Counted from the first letter of the stretch, positions 21,073-32,480 are shown. The stretch: DNA of 39,985 bases from Aureococcus anophagefferens (GCF_000186865.1 NW_008705582.1:310839-350823), one strand, 5' to 3'. Made by a program: numbers and translations. Notes: generated by a model from the letters alone, not told the origin.

Positions 21073-21450
21073 TCGCGTATTTGGGGCTTGGCTTCGATAT
21101 ATGACAAGGGCCGTGTGATATACCAACAGGAAAGTCTCCCTATTTCCCACTGGAGCTCCATACTTGCTCCAGCGGCCTACGCACCCTTGCGCTGCCAGGA
21201 CATCTTTGAGAATCTGGGACTTTTGGGTACGGTGGCAGTCGGCTTTTTCTTTTTGAAACCAAGAGGAGGAGGCTGTTGTGAACTATTCTCTTTTGCTAAT
21301 TGCGATGTGGTCGTTGTGTACACAGGCTATGAATCAAAGGCTGAATCAATGGGCCTCGAAAGGGAGCACTTTCGTGGACACTGAACGCCCCAATGGGATC
21401 TAAACATGTGCATGTTCACATCGAGACGATACCTAATAACAATAGCTAAC

Positions 21451-23046
21451 TCAACTCATTTTTGCCGCAGAATTCTTGCACACCTTGCTAGACTTCTGTG
21501 GTGGTCTGGGTAGACCGCGTGATAGACGGTCGCTGACGAGCCTTTGCCTTGGATCATTCTCCAAGGTGTCACGGCGTTTTTGTGGTGAAGGAACCGACTT
21601 TTTGTGGTGCGTAGTATGGGCGCTTGCATGGGTATCTGGGCACTCGTTCGTCAAGACTTGCCTAGGAATGGTCGGACGGCACCGTCGAAAAGCACGTGAG
21701 GTGTCGGAATGAAATGGTCGTTGGCGTGACTCAACTATTCCAGACTGGAATGCAACTCCTGTCTGCTGTAGTGTGCCAGCCAATATACCCTGTGCACCAG
21801 CTGCCGGGTGCTCTTTTACACCCTGGCGAAGTTGGGGCTTTAGGCAACGAGCAATTCCTCGCTGCCTGGACAGTGCAACTCCACCATTCTTCCTGGGCGA
21901 GACGTCAAATGCTGAAACTTCCTGGACAATTTTGTCCCTGAGCTGTGACGGCGACAGGCTCTCACGCTCGAAAGAGAAGTCGCAGTGAGGTGCAGGGGGG
22001 TCCTCAGTGGGTAATTCAGCATAAGACAGATCTCGCAAATAGGGTTGGCCTAAGAGCATGGCGGCTGTGGCACGCTCTGATGGGCTGAATAGCAATAGCG
22101 TTTCGAGAGCAGACGTTGCTATTTCACTTGCTGACGGTATAATTTGAGGAAAAGCAACCTTCACTTTTCCACGGATAGAATCGAGGAACTTTCGCGCTTG
22201 CTTGTTTTTAATCCGCTCGATTTCTCCAGTATGTGGCGTGCCAATGACATCGAAGATTAGCTGAAGCTGATGTACGAAGTTCTTTCCAGGAAATATTGGC
22301 TTCCTGCCCAGAAGTTCGGCAAGAATACAACCCACTGACCACATATCAACCTATAGGGAACTCTAATAATCCAAGAACCAATGCCACAGATTTTACCGCA
22401 TTCGTATAGCGACCATCTGGTGTGAGCATAAGCTCTGGTGGCCGGTACCTAGGGGCAATTAGTTCCGTTAACAAAAGGAATTCACCAGCACTCATGACGC
22501 TATATGAAACCAGCGTGTGACGACATGCTGGGTCATGGGACCCGCATCTTCGTCTGGATCACCACCTTGTGCAGCCACAGACCGTTGTCGTGCCAGACCA
22601 AAATCTGTAATACGCAACACACAATTTCGAGTCACCAGCAGATTGCCTGGCTTCAGATCACGATGAATGATGCCGTGTGCGTGTATATACTTAACACCCC
22701 GGACTAACTGATACATAAAATAGCGATGATGCGCATCTGATAGTGTTTGTGGCGATTGGATTATCCGATGAAGATCAGAATCCATTAGTTCCATGACAAT
22801 GTAAAGCTCGTCATTGCAATCGTTGCAAAACAAGTCTAACATACTGACTACATTCACGTGTGCGCCTAGTAGCCGCATACATCGGATCTCGCGTAGGACG
22901 TGTTTAGAATCAGATGTGTGTGCAGACATGGGCTTGATCCGTTTTATTGCAAGGCGATNTGTGGAAACGGCGTCAGTGCAAGACACCACGACCCCATAAC
23001 TGCCGCGCCCAATGATTTTCAAACCCGTGTATCTCGACCTCACTCT
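21451..23046 (-). CDS. Atypical MAP kinase with TQH activation motif
   Basis: Exons about 23046-22511, 22448-22397 and 22350-21451. Introns of 62 nt (CTG/GTTTCA to CCCTAG/GTACC) and 46 nt (GCG/GTAAAA to TATAG/GTTGAT) restore [11 protein letters not shown] and [14 protein letters not shown]. Kinase motifs: glycine loop [13 protein letters not shown]-binding lysine in [16 protein letters not shown] catalytic loop, ITDFGLAR, then activation segment [14 protein letters not shown], and MAPK features [20 protein letters not shown]. The dual-phosphorylation T-x-Y is T-Q-H, so the tyrosine is replaced by histidine, as in MAP2-type kinases of apicomplexans (TSH). After the kinase domain a basic tail of about 150 residues has no known motif. 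The start codon is not resolved: no ATG lies in frame before the glycine loop, so an upstream exon is likely. One N at 22959 hides one residue. Confidence 0.9.
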
Positions 23047-23680
23047 GAAAGCCGATCCGCCAACATTTATGTTTATGAAAGCCGACTTAACTTTAAAATT
23101 ATATCCCAAATGTGGCCAGCGGCGAGGAGAAAAAAGAAAAAGAAGAAAATGAGGCGCCGGAGGCGCCGGAGGCGCCGACAGGCGCCGGAGCGCCTGAGAC
23201 CCGGAAGTGGCCCGGTGCCTGGGGGATGCCCTCACCGGCAATAGTCGAGTAGCATCCAGGGGCTGCCCGGGCGCGCGCAATCTCCTAAATTGTCTCGCGC
23301 GCTGCGCGCGTGGCCGGAGGCGGCAGCTAGGCGGGGGCGACCAGGTAGCTACGCACGACGGGCTTTGCGAAACCGGTGCTCAGGTTCGAATTTACTACCG
23401 CGCTTCGCAAGAGAAAGGCTGCTGTATCGAACCTGCGTCGTACAAAATTTAATCCGGTTTTTTAATCAACCCACACTTATTAGTGTTGGCGGAGCGCGGG
23501 CAGCCGAACCAGACCTTGGGCGCATGCGGCCCAGGCTGCCGCGGCCTGCACGCACGGGGCAGCGCAAAAGCCGCTCTCCCATACTCCAGCCCGAATCGGC
23601 TTCAACGAAAAGTACATGACGACAACTGGACCGTCCTGAGAAAATCACCCGTATGAGAAAAAACTGAGCTAAGATTTAGA
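23047..23680. other. Intergenic interval between divergent genes
   Basis: It separates the kinase (-) from the glycosyltransferase (+) and should contain both promoters. Visible: the purine tract and GGCGCC array at 23119-23196, and GC-rich sequence to about 23380. Nothing else can be named. Confidence 0.45.
23151..23196. repeat. GGCGCC array preceded by purine tract
   Basis: Four GGCGCC palindromes in the form GGCGCCGGAG, preceded by an A/G tract from about 23125. It is the reverse-orientation counterpart of the array at 19831 and lies close upstream of the kinase exon. Confidence 0.8.
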
Positions 23681-25297
23681 ATGAGGCTGTGTCATGTATG
23701 CGTTGCCAGTCTCCTTTGCTATGCGTCTAGTACCATCTTGCTTGAAATAATCTCGCCAGATAGTGGTGCCTCGCTTGACTTGGCCGATTTGCGTGCCAAC
23801 GGTGGTATCAATGTGGATATCTCTGTGGTAGTTGAGACCCACGCAGAGTTTATCCACGACGTCAACGGAAGCTCAATCTGCATATACATCAACGGGAGCA
23901 CCTTTCCTAACAATCTAAAGTTTGCAGCTGCGAAAGGCGCCCTGGGCCTTGTCATGCCAACGACAGCATGGCAAGTTGGGCGGACATGGTTGCATGTCCA
24001 ATTGTTCAAAACTAGCCAGTCTGGTCAACTGGAGTACTGGCATCATTTGATATTTGGCGTACGCGTACCAAACTTCTGCACAGGTGTGGGGAGACTAACA
24101 GCGCGATGCAGGTAGCAAGCATGCCAATATTCATTGACATAGCTGACAGGAAAAGTCGCCAATCAACAGCACAGGTGTGGAAACATGCTTCGAAGTGCTT
24201 CAATTTGGGACTTCTTAGGCGGGCGGCAAGGATATCACTTTGGTGCTCACGTAAGTGTATCAAATCACATTCACTTAAAAGCATTTCAGGGCCACGCTTC
24301 AAAACTCCAGGCTCACAATCGACGATGCGCACCGAGCGCTTATACTATTTGCATCGCTCCGGAAATACGCACCGATGAAATTCGTGAGGGAGGTGCATAT
24401 CCGAGTGACTAGACCCTGGGATACAACGGATCACACAGCTGCTTATCGTGGTTCCGGATGCGCATGTTTTTGCCCTGGAGATACTCGAGTCATCAAATAT
24501 CTATCCTTCTATCACGCTCGTTGCCGAGTCCTCTCTATTTGATGGTGTGGTGGAGGACACCTGGCACAACTATGCGCTGCAAATGGCACTCAAACTGCTT
24601 GTGGCACGGCACGTGACAACAGAGCATTACATTACATTAGATGCCGACGTTGTTGTTGTCGGGGACTTGAGCGTCTCTCAGCTACTACCTGGGGGTAAAG
24701 CTGCGCAAGCTACAGCGTTCCCGAACATAAATCAAACCAGCTAGTGTCTCAAATTGTAGGTTCACAGCGGAACCGCGGAGTATCCACCCGCACTGGTGGC
24801 GAGGGTCTTCCGCACTACTAGGAATCTCCGACGAATCGTTTCCCATGGCAGTATTTGGGGTCACACCGGCCGTCCTATCCACGGTAGGTGCCCTTACTGC
24901 CACGGCCTCAGTCAAGAATCGTTTCGAAAAAATTGACTGGCAAGAAGTTTGGCTCAGGTTCAGGTTCCAGAGTCGCTGAGCAAAATCGAATGGTACTCGT
25001 ATACGGCACAGGTCCTGGGAGACTGGACTGTGGTGGAGTGAGTACACTCTATACCGACTTGCACTTGACAGACACGGTCTTTTCAAGAAGCTCCACGCCG
25101 CCTACGGATCCTCCATTCTGTGTCATGCGGTATGGGTTCCAAGCGAATTGCCTTGGGATATACTCGCGGCGTTTCGCGACCCCATGTGCATCTTTTCTCT
25201 AGTCCAATCCACGACAAACACCCCACCCTCCGCAATTGCCGCTAGTGTAAGCGCGCACATGAGGGGGTGGCGGCGGGGGCGGGGTAGCTGGCTCTAG
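23681..25297 (+). CDS. Secretory-pathway glycosyltransferase with DxD motif
   Basis: Seven exons: 23681-24058, 24112-24174, 24219-24250, 24290-24404, 24439-24694, 24768-24963, 25012-25297. Introns of 53, 44, 39, 34, 73 and 48 nt keep one frame for 441 residues. The N-terminus MRLCHVCVASLLCYASS is a signal peptide or anchor. A beta-rich N-terminal region follows (SICIYINGSTF, TTAWQVGRTWLHVQLF). The nucleotide-sugar transferase part begins near residue 170 (SLRKYAPMKFVREVHI, LLIVVPDAHVFALEIL) and has the metal-binding DAD at residues 264-266 in YITLDADVVVVGDL, then HPHWWRGSSALLGI and FGVTPAVLSTVGAL. It would transfer a sugar from a nucleotide donor in the ER or Golgi; donor and acceptor are not readable. 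It resembles protist DxD transferases of the GT-A fold. The stop codon coincides with the left end of repeat R1 copy 2. Confidence 0.88.
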
Positions 25298-25410
25298 CGA
25301 GATAGTAAACTAAGGGACGCGGGGGGCAGCCTGAGTGGACTGCCATGGTATCCGAAAGTGAACTACCGCAGCTGTGCAGTGGCGGTACACCAGCGTGATG
25401 GTTTCTGGTA
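25288..25410 (+). repeat. Dispersed repeat R1, copy 2 (partial, diverged)
   Basis: Begins CTAGCGAGATAGTAAACT like copy 3 and continues with GGCAGCCTGAGTGGACTGCC and GTGAACTACCG, then diverges. The GGCAG...CTGCC stem is kept although the loop differs. Confidence 0.75.
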
Positions 25411-26090
25411 TCCCCATTCATATTCAACCCGTTTACGACTACGTTCTTTCCCTCGGAATTTCCATGGTCGACAAGCGCCTTCTTTGTGTACTGAAAGGAG
25501 GGGAAGCCAGCACTAGACTGCTCACCTTCGTCCGACAGGCGGTGCCATTCTCCCCCTGCAATCGAGCGCGGGGGGAAATGCAAGAGCGAAGCGAAAGAGA
25601 ATGCGTGAGGTCTACGCAGAGAGACCGAGCGCTGGGCTCCGACTTGCTGAGCACCTAGCGAGATAGTAAACTCCGAGACAGGGAGGCAGCCTGATGGGGC
25701 TGCCCTGCCGTCTGAGGGTGAACTACCGAGGCTACGCAGCCTGAGCGGCGGTACATCGGCGTCTCTGTTATCCTCCCGGAACCTCAGCTGCCGTAGTATA
25801 CGGGGGCCGGGGCTACTGGACGCACGGGCAGAGGACCTGCCTCACTAGGTCCAGGAAGACTCCCCGTCTATTATAGTGCGGGACGCAACTATAGCAGGGT
25901 TAGAAAGTACCAAGGAGAGGGGGAGAACCCTGAGTGGCTCTGTACCAGCGAGCCACTAGGAAGGTCAAATTTCTCTATCTCTCTAATGCTCATTTCATCC
26001 CATAGAGGTAATCTAGGATTCCGGGGGGCTGCAAAGATTTCGTCTTTGTCAATCATGGCGTAACGCGATAGTGCCACCTGGTTACTTACA
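25298..26090. other. Repeat-dominated intergenic interval
   Basis: Consists of two direct copies of R1 with about 250 bases of unassigned sequence between them, then 100 bases before the IQ/B-box gene start. No gene is supported; the minus-strand ORF across 25889-26425 is a shadow of the + strand gene. Confidence 0.6.
25655..25990 (+). repeat. Dispersed repeat R1, copy 3 (longest)
   Basis: Covers the part shared with copy 1 (to about 25850) and the part shared with copy 4 (about 25790-25980: CTCACTAGGTCCAGGAAGAC, GTGGCTCTGTACC, GCGAGCCACTAGGAA). It is thus the reference copy. Hairpins GGCAGCC/GGCTGCC, GCAGAGGACCTGC and GTGGCT/AGCCAC are present in each copy that covers them. Confidence 0.85.
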
Positions 26091-29000
26091 ATGGCTAGTG
26101 ACAGCTCCCAGCCCAACCCGCCTGTGAAGGCGACAGCTGTAAGGCCGGAACCAACAATTCTGTCGCTCCTGTTATCGTCTAAAACACAGAAGCAGGCATC
26201 TGCGGCTGTCTCAGCCCAATCTATGAACACGCTCCCAACGTTAGCAATGATGTCCAAGGCAGAGCAGCGTCGAGTTAATCGTTTGCCGAAAGCCTCGGAG
26301 GAGGAGGAGTCGCGGACAGAGGATATTCGAAGGAAGTTGGGTTCCCTCGGACGACGGGAATTCTCTGTGGTGTCAGCAATGGTTGCAGGGCACCAACCAA
26401 TGTCAAAATTAGATCTCAGGACCAATGCTACACCTCTGAAACACTCTACGGGCAGCCGCCTCTATGATTCTGTCCGACGGGTAGGTGAGCAATTGACACA
26501 AAGGGCAATGATTGATGTAGACTATGAACAATCTAGCCCAGGCATGATCCTTCCAATGTTTCGACCCCCACCCGTCCTATCCGTGGCCAACCAGGTGAAT
26601 TGCAATTCTTCCTCTGAGACTATCACAATCGCTGCAAAGTCGCCATTGATTAACATATCACATACTGTGATTCCAACAAGACCCAGGCCAACACCCCTCG
26701 ATGTTCACTTTAAAACACGAGCACAGACCATCAATACCCTTCGCGAGCAGCCCCCCACTACCATGCACCGAGTTAAGCACGATGCGTATCCCTCCATGTC
26801 TAAACTGGCAAATTACAGATCAAACTTGACGTCAAGTTGTTTTAGGTTGAAGATGATGCAGGACGTTAGCAGAACATTAGCTGTGAAAGTGGCGAAGCCA
26901 TCGGTGCAAGCAGCGCTAAGACCCGCGCTGCTGGAACGCGGGGGCCAACTGCTCAGAGAGCAGGTCAAAAGTTTTGAAACTGTGTCGGCCCGGAGGCGAT
27001 TTAGCAGGTGGCATATGATCGCGGTAGAAATGACTCGGGAACGCAAAAGTCGTGCGAGCACAATACTCTGGCGCACTGCTCAACGCTGGTTGGCGAGTGT
27101 GGAGCTACGGGAAAGGATCATATTGCGAGCCTCACAAATTGATCGCGAACGTCGCGCAGTAATGCGATTCGTTGGAACACGAGAATTATTGGTAGTTTCC
27201 ATGCAAGGTTTCATCAGGGGGGGAAATACTCGAAGACTCTTAAGACAGCAATCGTGTCTGAATACCGCCTCGTATGTCGTACAGCGTGGCGTGCGTTGTC
27301 ATTCGGCTAGAGTCACACTGGTGAAATTACGCTTTGAATACACGCAGGGAGCTGCAGCAGCAGTCTTTTTGCAACGTCGTGTGCGAGGGAAGCGAGGCCG
27401 CAAACGCTATTGCGCGGTACTAGCTGCAGAGCGTGCATCAAAGATTTCAGCATTCATACAACGCAGGGTTTTCATGCGCCGCAAGCAATTCCGCATCAAT
27501 GGAGCGGCCATCATTATCCAAGAACGTTGGCGAAAACGCATGCGTATGCGTCGCCATCATTTCAGAGAGGAGCGCCTACGGGTGCGCAAAGCCAATACCA
27601 TTCGCAGGGCAATATCACGCTTCAATGCACGTGCAAAGCGTCGTCATCGCCGTGCTGCGGGGAAGGATGTGCGTCTTCCCGGCATTCTATAGGGCTCTTG
27701 AGACGTATGTCTTATCTTTTCGTATGTAGGTGACTCGTTTAAGGACCGATTTCGCAATTTGGGCACAGAACCGATATCGCGAGAAGGCTGCAAAAGGATG
27801 TCTGGCGCAGTTGCGATTTAACTCTCAAGTCGACATCGCCGCTCAACGTAAGTACCGCACACATCAGCTCAGTGCGTTGAGGCTCTATGATGATAAACAT
27901 ATGCATCCCAGCGGCTTCCAGGAAAGATCTTTGTCTTCCTCGTGGCGACATGCCGTGGTTCGAGCCTTTCGATTTGCGCTCGTTGCCTCGACAGATTCCG
28001 GTTGTGTGCCAACAAAATTATCCCAGAGGATTAAACGCGAGCTGGCGGCAACGAAGATTGCCGGGGCTTTTCGTGCTCACCGTTGCGTTGTCCGAGTGCG
28101 CTCGCAGCATCTTCATGCACGGCTTAGTTTGCGTGCAGCCGAAGCAATAAGAAGAGAAGCTGCAGTCACTCTAACACAGCAGCTAGTTCGCGGTTGGATA
28201 GCACGTCATAACGGCCAGATCAGACTAAAAGCTCTTCATGCCACCACAATCGAAAAAGTTGTGCGCGGCAATTGGGGACGAGCCATTGCTCGTCGAACCT
28301 CTGCGAGGCAGACCGCTGCAGTCCGCCTCCAGGCCGCCGTGCGGGTCAGAGCGATCGTCAGAGATATCGGTCCACGCCGCGTGCGCCGGCGCCGTTTGAA
28401 TGGCCCGACCACCACAGTCCAGACATGCGTTCGTCGTCTTGCTGCGTCTCGACTAGCCGTAGAGCTTCGCGCAGCTGCCACGGTTGGCGACGAAGGCGGT
28501 ATTCGTGCGCACGCTATGCTCACTAGATGCCGCCGCATCACTCGAGCAGAACTGTGTGCCGAGTCTTTATGCGGTTCTGCCAATTATCGTGGTGAATTTC
28601 AGGCTGTTTTTGCACATTATTGTCGCATTGTTCCAGTGCCTGGCGGTCACTCCCTGGGAAAATTAAATTTACGAGGTTTTGTGTGTAGGCACACATCCAG
28701 CTTTTGATGAAGTATCAGTTAAACATCGACAACAGCAGAGAGTTGCCAAACATGGTGCGACACAGCACAAGACATGTGCCTTTACAAATCATGAAGCGGT
28801 TGTCAAGCAGCAGCATTGTGCCGGTGCAAAGATGGCATCGTCTGAATTTGTCCGGCTTTTTAAAGAGACACCTGGTGCCATGCTTGGGGGAGAAAGAGGT
28901 CGTGGTCCAGCATGCAAAGAATCGACGAAGACCCTGAAGGCTAATGATTACGAACTTATTTTTGCCAAACAGAAGAATCATGGCGAGAAAACTATTGCTT

Positions 29001-31924
29001 TTGAGACATTTCTTGCCCCAAACAGTGTACCTTAAAGGCTCGAACCCCGAGGTGTATTTGTTTTGAGTAACTCAGAGTTTGCTTGGCTCATTGCAATCTA
29101 TCTCAGGCATGTCTTGATTGCGTCAGTGCAGAACTTCGCCCGGGCGTGCGTAACTTTGAGGGCAGACTCTTGCTTCAATCGCACGTGGCACGTGCACTCA
29201 CCATCCTCGTAGATTTGTGGCTGCCTCTCAAATGGGCGCACAAGATAAAGCAGGCCTTACATCTGCGCGCTGATGACAGACTAGAAGTGGCTGCAGCGAA
29301 AATACAGAAGATAGCTCGGGTTGTTGCTGCGCACAACTGCACCGCAGTAAAAAGATTAGCTAGGGGACGCGCTGTGCGTGCACAACTTAAACAAACAGCC
29401 TCGGTGTCTATACAAAAGCGGCTCGCACGAGGACCATCCACAAGAGCTGCCACAGCCCTGCTCGCAATGCGTGCGTTCAGGAAGTATGTCGTTGATCGTC
29501 ATGAGGTCCTACAGTACGCAGCACCAGCCATTGGAGAAGACGACGACATGCTTACCGAGCAAAGCATCATATGCTACTGGGCGTTTGTTGGCACTTCGGG
29601 GGGGGATCTCGTAAACGTAAAAGCAAAGCGACGCTTTGTGCTTGCGCTCAAAGGTTCGGGGACACGTGTCTCATGGGTGAAACCCAAGCTGCTGCGTGAT
29701 AAGGATGTCGCCCGTATTTCGCAGCGGCCGACGAGGCGCACGGCCTATGTCGTAGACTGCGCATATTGTGGGGTCCAGGCTGCTGAAAAGGTTTGTCTTG
29801 ACTCGTGTGCCGATCCGCACGTGCCCGGCGCGCCAAAAAGGAAATATGGGAAATGCCGCCCAGGCTTCGTTTCAAATGTGATTCGGGTTGACAAGGCAAG
29901 ACTGCACGTAGGTATTGCGGTGAGTGTTGGGCTGCTGTTCACCGCAGAGGAAAGCGGCAGCGGCACCGGTTTCACATCATAGCAACGTGCGTTGATTGCG
30001 GTGGAAAGCAACCTGCGAGTCGAACCTGTGGTACCTGCTCTGCGTCTGAGGGTCGCATTATCTCACTTTGCGACGCATTCACCGGCGCTTTCTATCCACT
30101 ATTGGTCTCTGTCTAGATGTGTCTTGCTGTGCACAGGTCTGCTTTCACAATCGACATCCATTCGATGGGCAAAGTGGAAGACGTGAAATATCGATGGAAA
30201 CACAGGCGCGAATCGAGCGCAAGAGCCTGGCCTTGAAGAGATCAGTCGCAGAAAAAGACTTGGAGAAGCGCGCGTTGCGTGCCGCGTCTGCTGCGTCTGC
30301 AAATGGAGACTATGCAGCAGCACGAATAGCAAGACGCGAGGCAAATTCTCACAAAGTCTCTGCTGCACAAGCACGAAGCGAGGCGAGAGAGCTTCGGCCA
30401 CACCACTGGACGGCTCTGGTCCAACCGTGTGCAGCATGTGGTGATTACGCAGCTCGATGGCGATGCCCTCCTTGTGAGGAGTCATACTGTGCGGGATGTT
30501 ATTCACAGCTTCATGCGTTTGGTTCACGTCTCACGCACGCATGCGACCGTCTTGGTTACTATACAGCAGAGATACATGCTCGCGACGAGCGCTTATTCCG
30601 CGCAAACACGCGGCGCGTCCTTGAGAGACATCGACGCGAAGCCGCACGCGCAGCGGAGCCGACAAAGCGCAATCGTGCTGCCATTACAATTCAACGCACT
30701 TATTTTGCCACTGTCGGCCGAGTAGAAGGGCAACGGCAGCTTCAGGAATCACGCCACGGCCAGCGCGAGGCCTGGCAGCAGCTAAAGAATGGCGCTTCTC
30801 GTCATCTGGACATGGGCCATCTGTTTCTAGACCTGATAGGCTGCGCGCCCTTTTTGAGTAGTGACGCAAAAGAACAACTCGCAGTGAAGCGTGTTGCGCT
30901 CTGGAAGCACAAATCCAGTGATGAAATATTTTTAGTCAAGAGTTCCAGTGGAATCCGCCACGAAGACTTCTCTGCACGTGTATACCTGCTATTTGACTAT
31001 AGGCGCGCGCGTGCCCGCTATTTTATCTCGCAAAACGGCGCAGATATCTGCTGGAGGGCAAATGATGCTGCCGATCCAAAGAAGTGTCCTGCGCGGGGCT
31101 TCGATGTCGCCTTGCTTACTGAACTATGTGATCAGGCTATATATGGTGGTGTGCGACTGCCAGGCCGTGCCTTTCCTCTGGCCGGTCAAAAATCCGTTGC
31201 GGTCTCGCACGACCTAAGTGGGTTCGTCCGTCAAAATGATCGCATTCGCATTGGGAAACGTCTATGTCGGATTCATGCTGCACGTCCAGATGCTGTAGCC
31301 AAAGAAAGCCTGCAGCTTCGTTTCTGTTGGCTTGGCGAAAACTATTCCAGGGAATTGGCGGGAGAGGGCGGGGGTCTCTGCTTGTACCGGCTCCCTCCGC
31401 AAGCTCGGGCCGGTAAGTTTTGGACCATGTTGGGGCGGACCTCGTACGAAAACCAACTCACGCAGGGTGTAATCAAACGCTATCGCGGATTGCACGTTGG
31501 AATTGGGCATCAACAAAAAATCCTAGCAAAGCGGCTCCGACCTTGGCTTCCCAAGATAGCTGAAAAGATCAAGAAATGGTCTAAAGACCACGACCTGATG
31601 CAAGAACGAATCAAGTGGTGGACCTGGGATTGGCAAGTTTTACTCGAAGCTCGCCAAAAGAAGGCTGACCGTGAGGCTGTTCGACAAGGTATGTCCATGG
31701 AAGCAAGAGAAGCAATGCGTGATGAAGAACGGAAAAATGCTTACATGGGCCTCGCTCCCAAGTCCGAAACTATGTGGAAACAGATTGAGGTCGACGGTAA
31801 GCCAGTCTGGAAACACGTCAAAACAGGCGAGATCACAGCTGAGAAGCCAAAGGAGCTTAAGTCGGCTAGTGAGCTCGCTCACGAGGAAGCGAAAGCCAAA
31901 ATGAAGAAGAAGAGACGATACTGA
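26091..31924 (+). CDS. Large IQ-motif, B-box zinc-finger and WW-like protein
   Basis: Six exons: 26091-27668, 27730-28645, 28689-29026, 29107-29804, 29912-30104, 30137-31924. Phases agree and give 1,836 residues. Introns are 61, 43, 80, 107 and 32 nt; those after 28645 and 29804 are least certain. The N-terminal 300 residues are Ser/Thr/Pro-rich and probably disordered. Residues about 350-1050 contain many IQ-like helices, e.g. AAAVFLQRRVRGKRGRKRY, AAIIIQERWRKRMRMRR and AAAKIQKIARVV, expected to bind calmodulin or EF-hand light chains. Then come three B-box-like zinc fingers: CAYCGVQAAEKVC with YCGECWAAVH, CVDCGGKQPASRTC, and CAACGDYAARWRCPPC with YCAGCYSQLH. The C-terminus has a WW-like segment, WKQIEVDGKPVWKHVKTG, ending in a Lys-rich tail. 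Likely a calcium-responsive scaffold; location is inference. Confidence 0.85.
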
Positions 31925-31968
31925 TAGAGTAGCCGGGGGATAGCATGTCTCAGTAGATCTGGAGGTGG

Positions 31969-32480
31969 TCACCCGTGGAAGCTCGCAGCTACTGGCAGCT
32001 TGTTGGTTCCACGTAGCTTTGTAAAGTGCCGATGGAAGTGCCGGCATGTGTCAGGAGATTGCAAAGCCATATGACTAAGTGCAGCATAGACTTCCTTTTC
32101 CAGTTCCAGAGCATGGGCATTTGAAAGTGGCTTAAGCCATGATTTCCATCGCACCGGCTGCTGCTCTTATTCAGCACGCGCAGGTCTCGGGAGAGTGCGG
32201 TGGCTCCACCGCGGGTGGTGCTTGTTGAGCTCCGAAAGATGGCTTCGTTGCTTCCTGCTGGCAGCACTGGCGATGTGCTCCTTGCGCGAAATTGCCTGAC
32301 TGCAAGTCAGGTGAAACAAAGTTGGGAGAATCATCTGGCTATTGTGCGCTGCACGCGCTCTCGAGGAAATCTTCTCCTATCCAGCCGGCCGTATTCGCTT
32401 CCCTCGACGAACACGCTAGACAAGCTGCGGCCGGGGCCATGGACTGGATCGGACGCGCAAACGCGGGCCTGGGCCGGCTC
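31969..32480 (-). CDS. Possible small unrecognised gene
   Basis: On the minus strand, codons for SSVFVEGSEYGRLDRRRF and PRER (to about 32358) join, across a 59-nt GT-AG intron (CGC/GTGCAG to CAGTCAG/GCA), to AISRKEHIASAASRKQRSHL and SELNKHHPRWSHRTLPRP, then a further open part, RWKSWLKPLSNAHALELEKE to PVAASFHG and a stop at 31969. Composition and codon use look genuine. However, an in-frame TAA lies between the second and third parts, and I found no good intron to remove it. The start is unresolved. An overlapping + strand ORF (32292-32600, DEHARQAAAGAMDWIGRA) also looks protein-like. I recognise no family. It could be a small mitochondrial or ribosomal-type protein, or a decaying gene. Confidence 0.35.

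Larger units (their letters stand above)
19642..21450. other. Gene-free interval with several repeat types
   Basis: Apart from R2, this stretch holds a GGCGCC array with a pyrimidine tract, the contiguous form of repeat R3 (20105-20443) and a 20-G run (21053-21072). The remainder (about 20450-21450) has no protein-like ORF or recognisable motif. Confidence 0.5.

Noticed and set aside
23047..23280. N-terminal extension of the MAP kinase through the GGCGCC array
   Set aside because: The frame opens with TTG, contains no ATG and translates a low-complexity repeat.
23340..23420. tRNA-like B box (CAGGTTCGAATTT)
   Set aside because: The bases around it do not form a T stem, acceptor stem or anticodon arm. 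Other GGTTCGA-type matches (near 23430 and 30015 on the minus strand) fail the same test.
25889..26425. 178-codon minus-strand ORF
   Set aside because: Antisense shadow of the IQ/B-box gene's first exon, with no motif.
29805..29911. Retained coding reading of the 107-nt segment before the B-box
   Set aside because: Reading through it leads to a frame that ends without the Cys/His pattern; splicing gives YCGECWAAVH. A smaller exon within it cannot be excluded.
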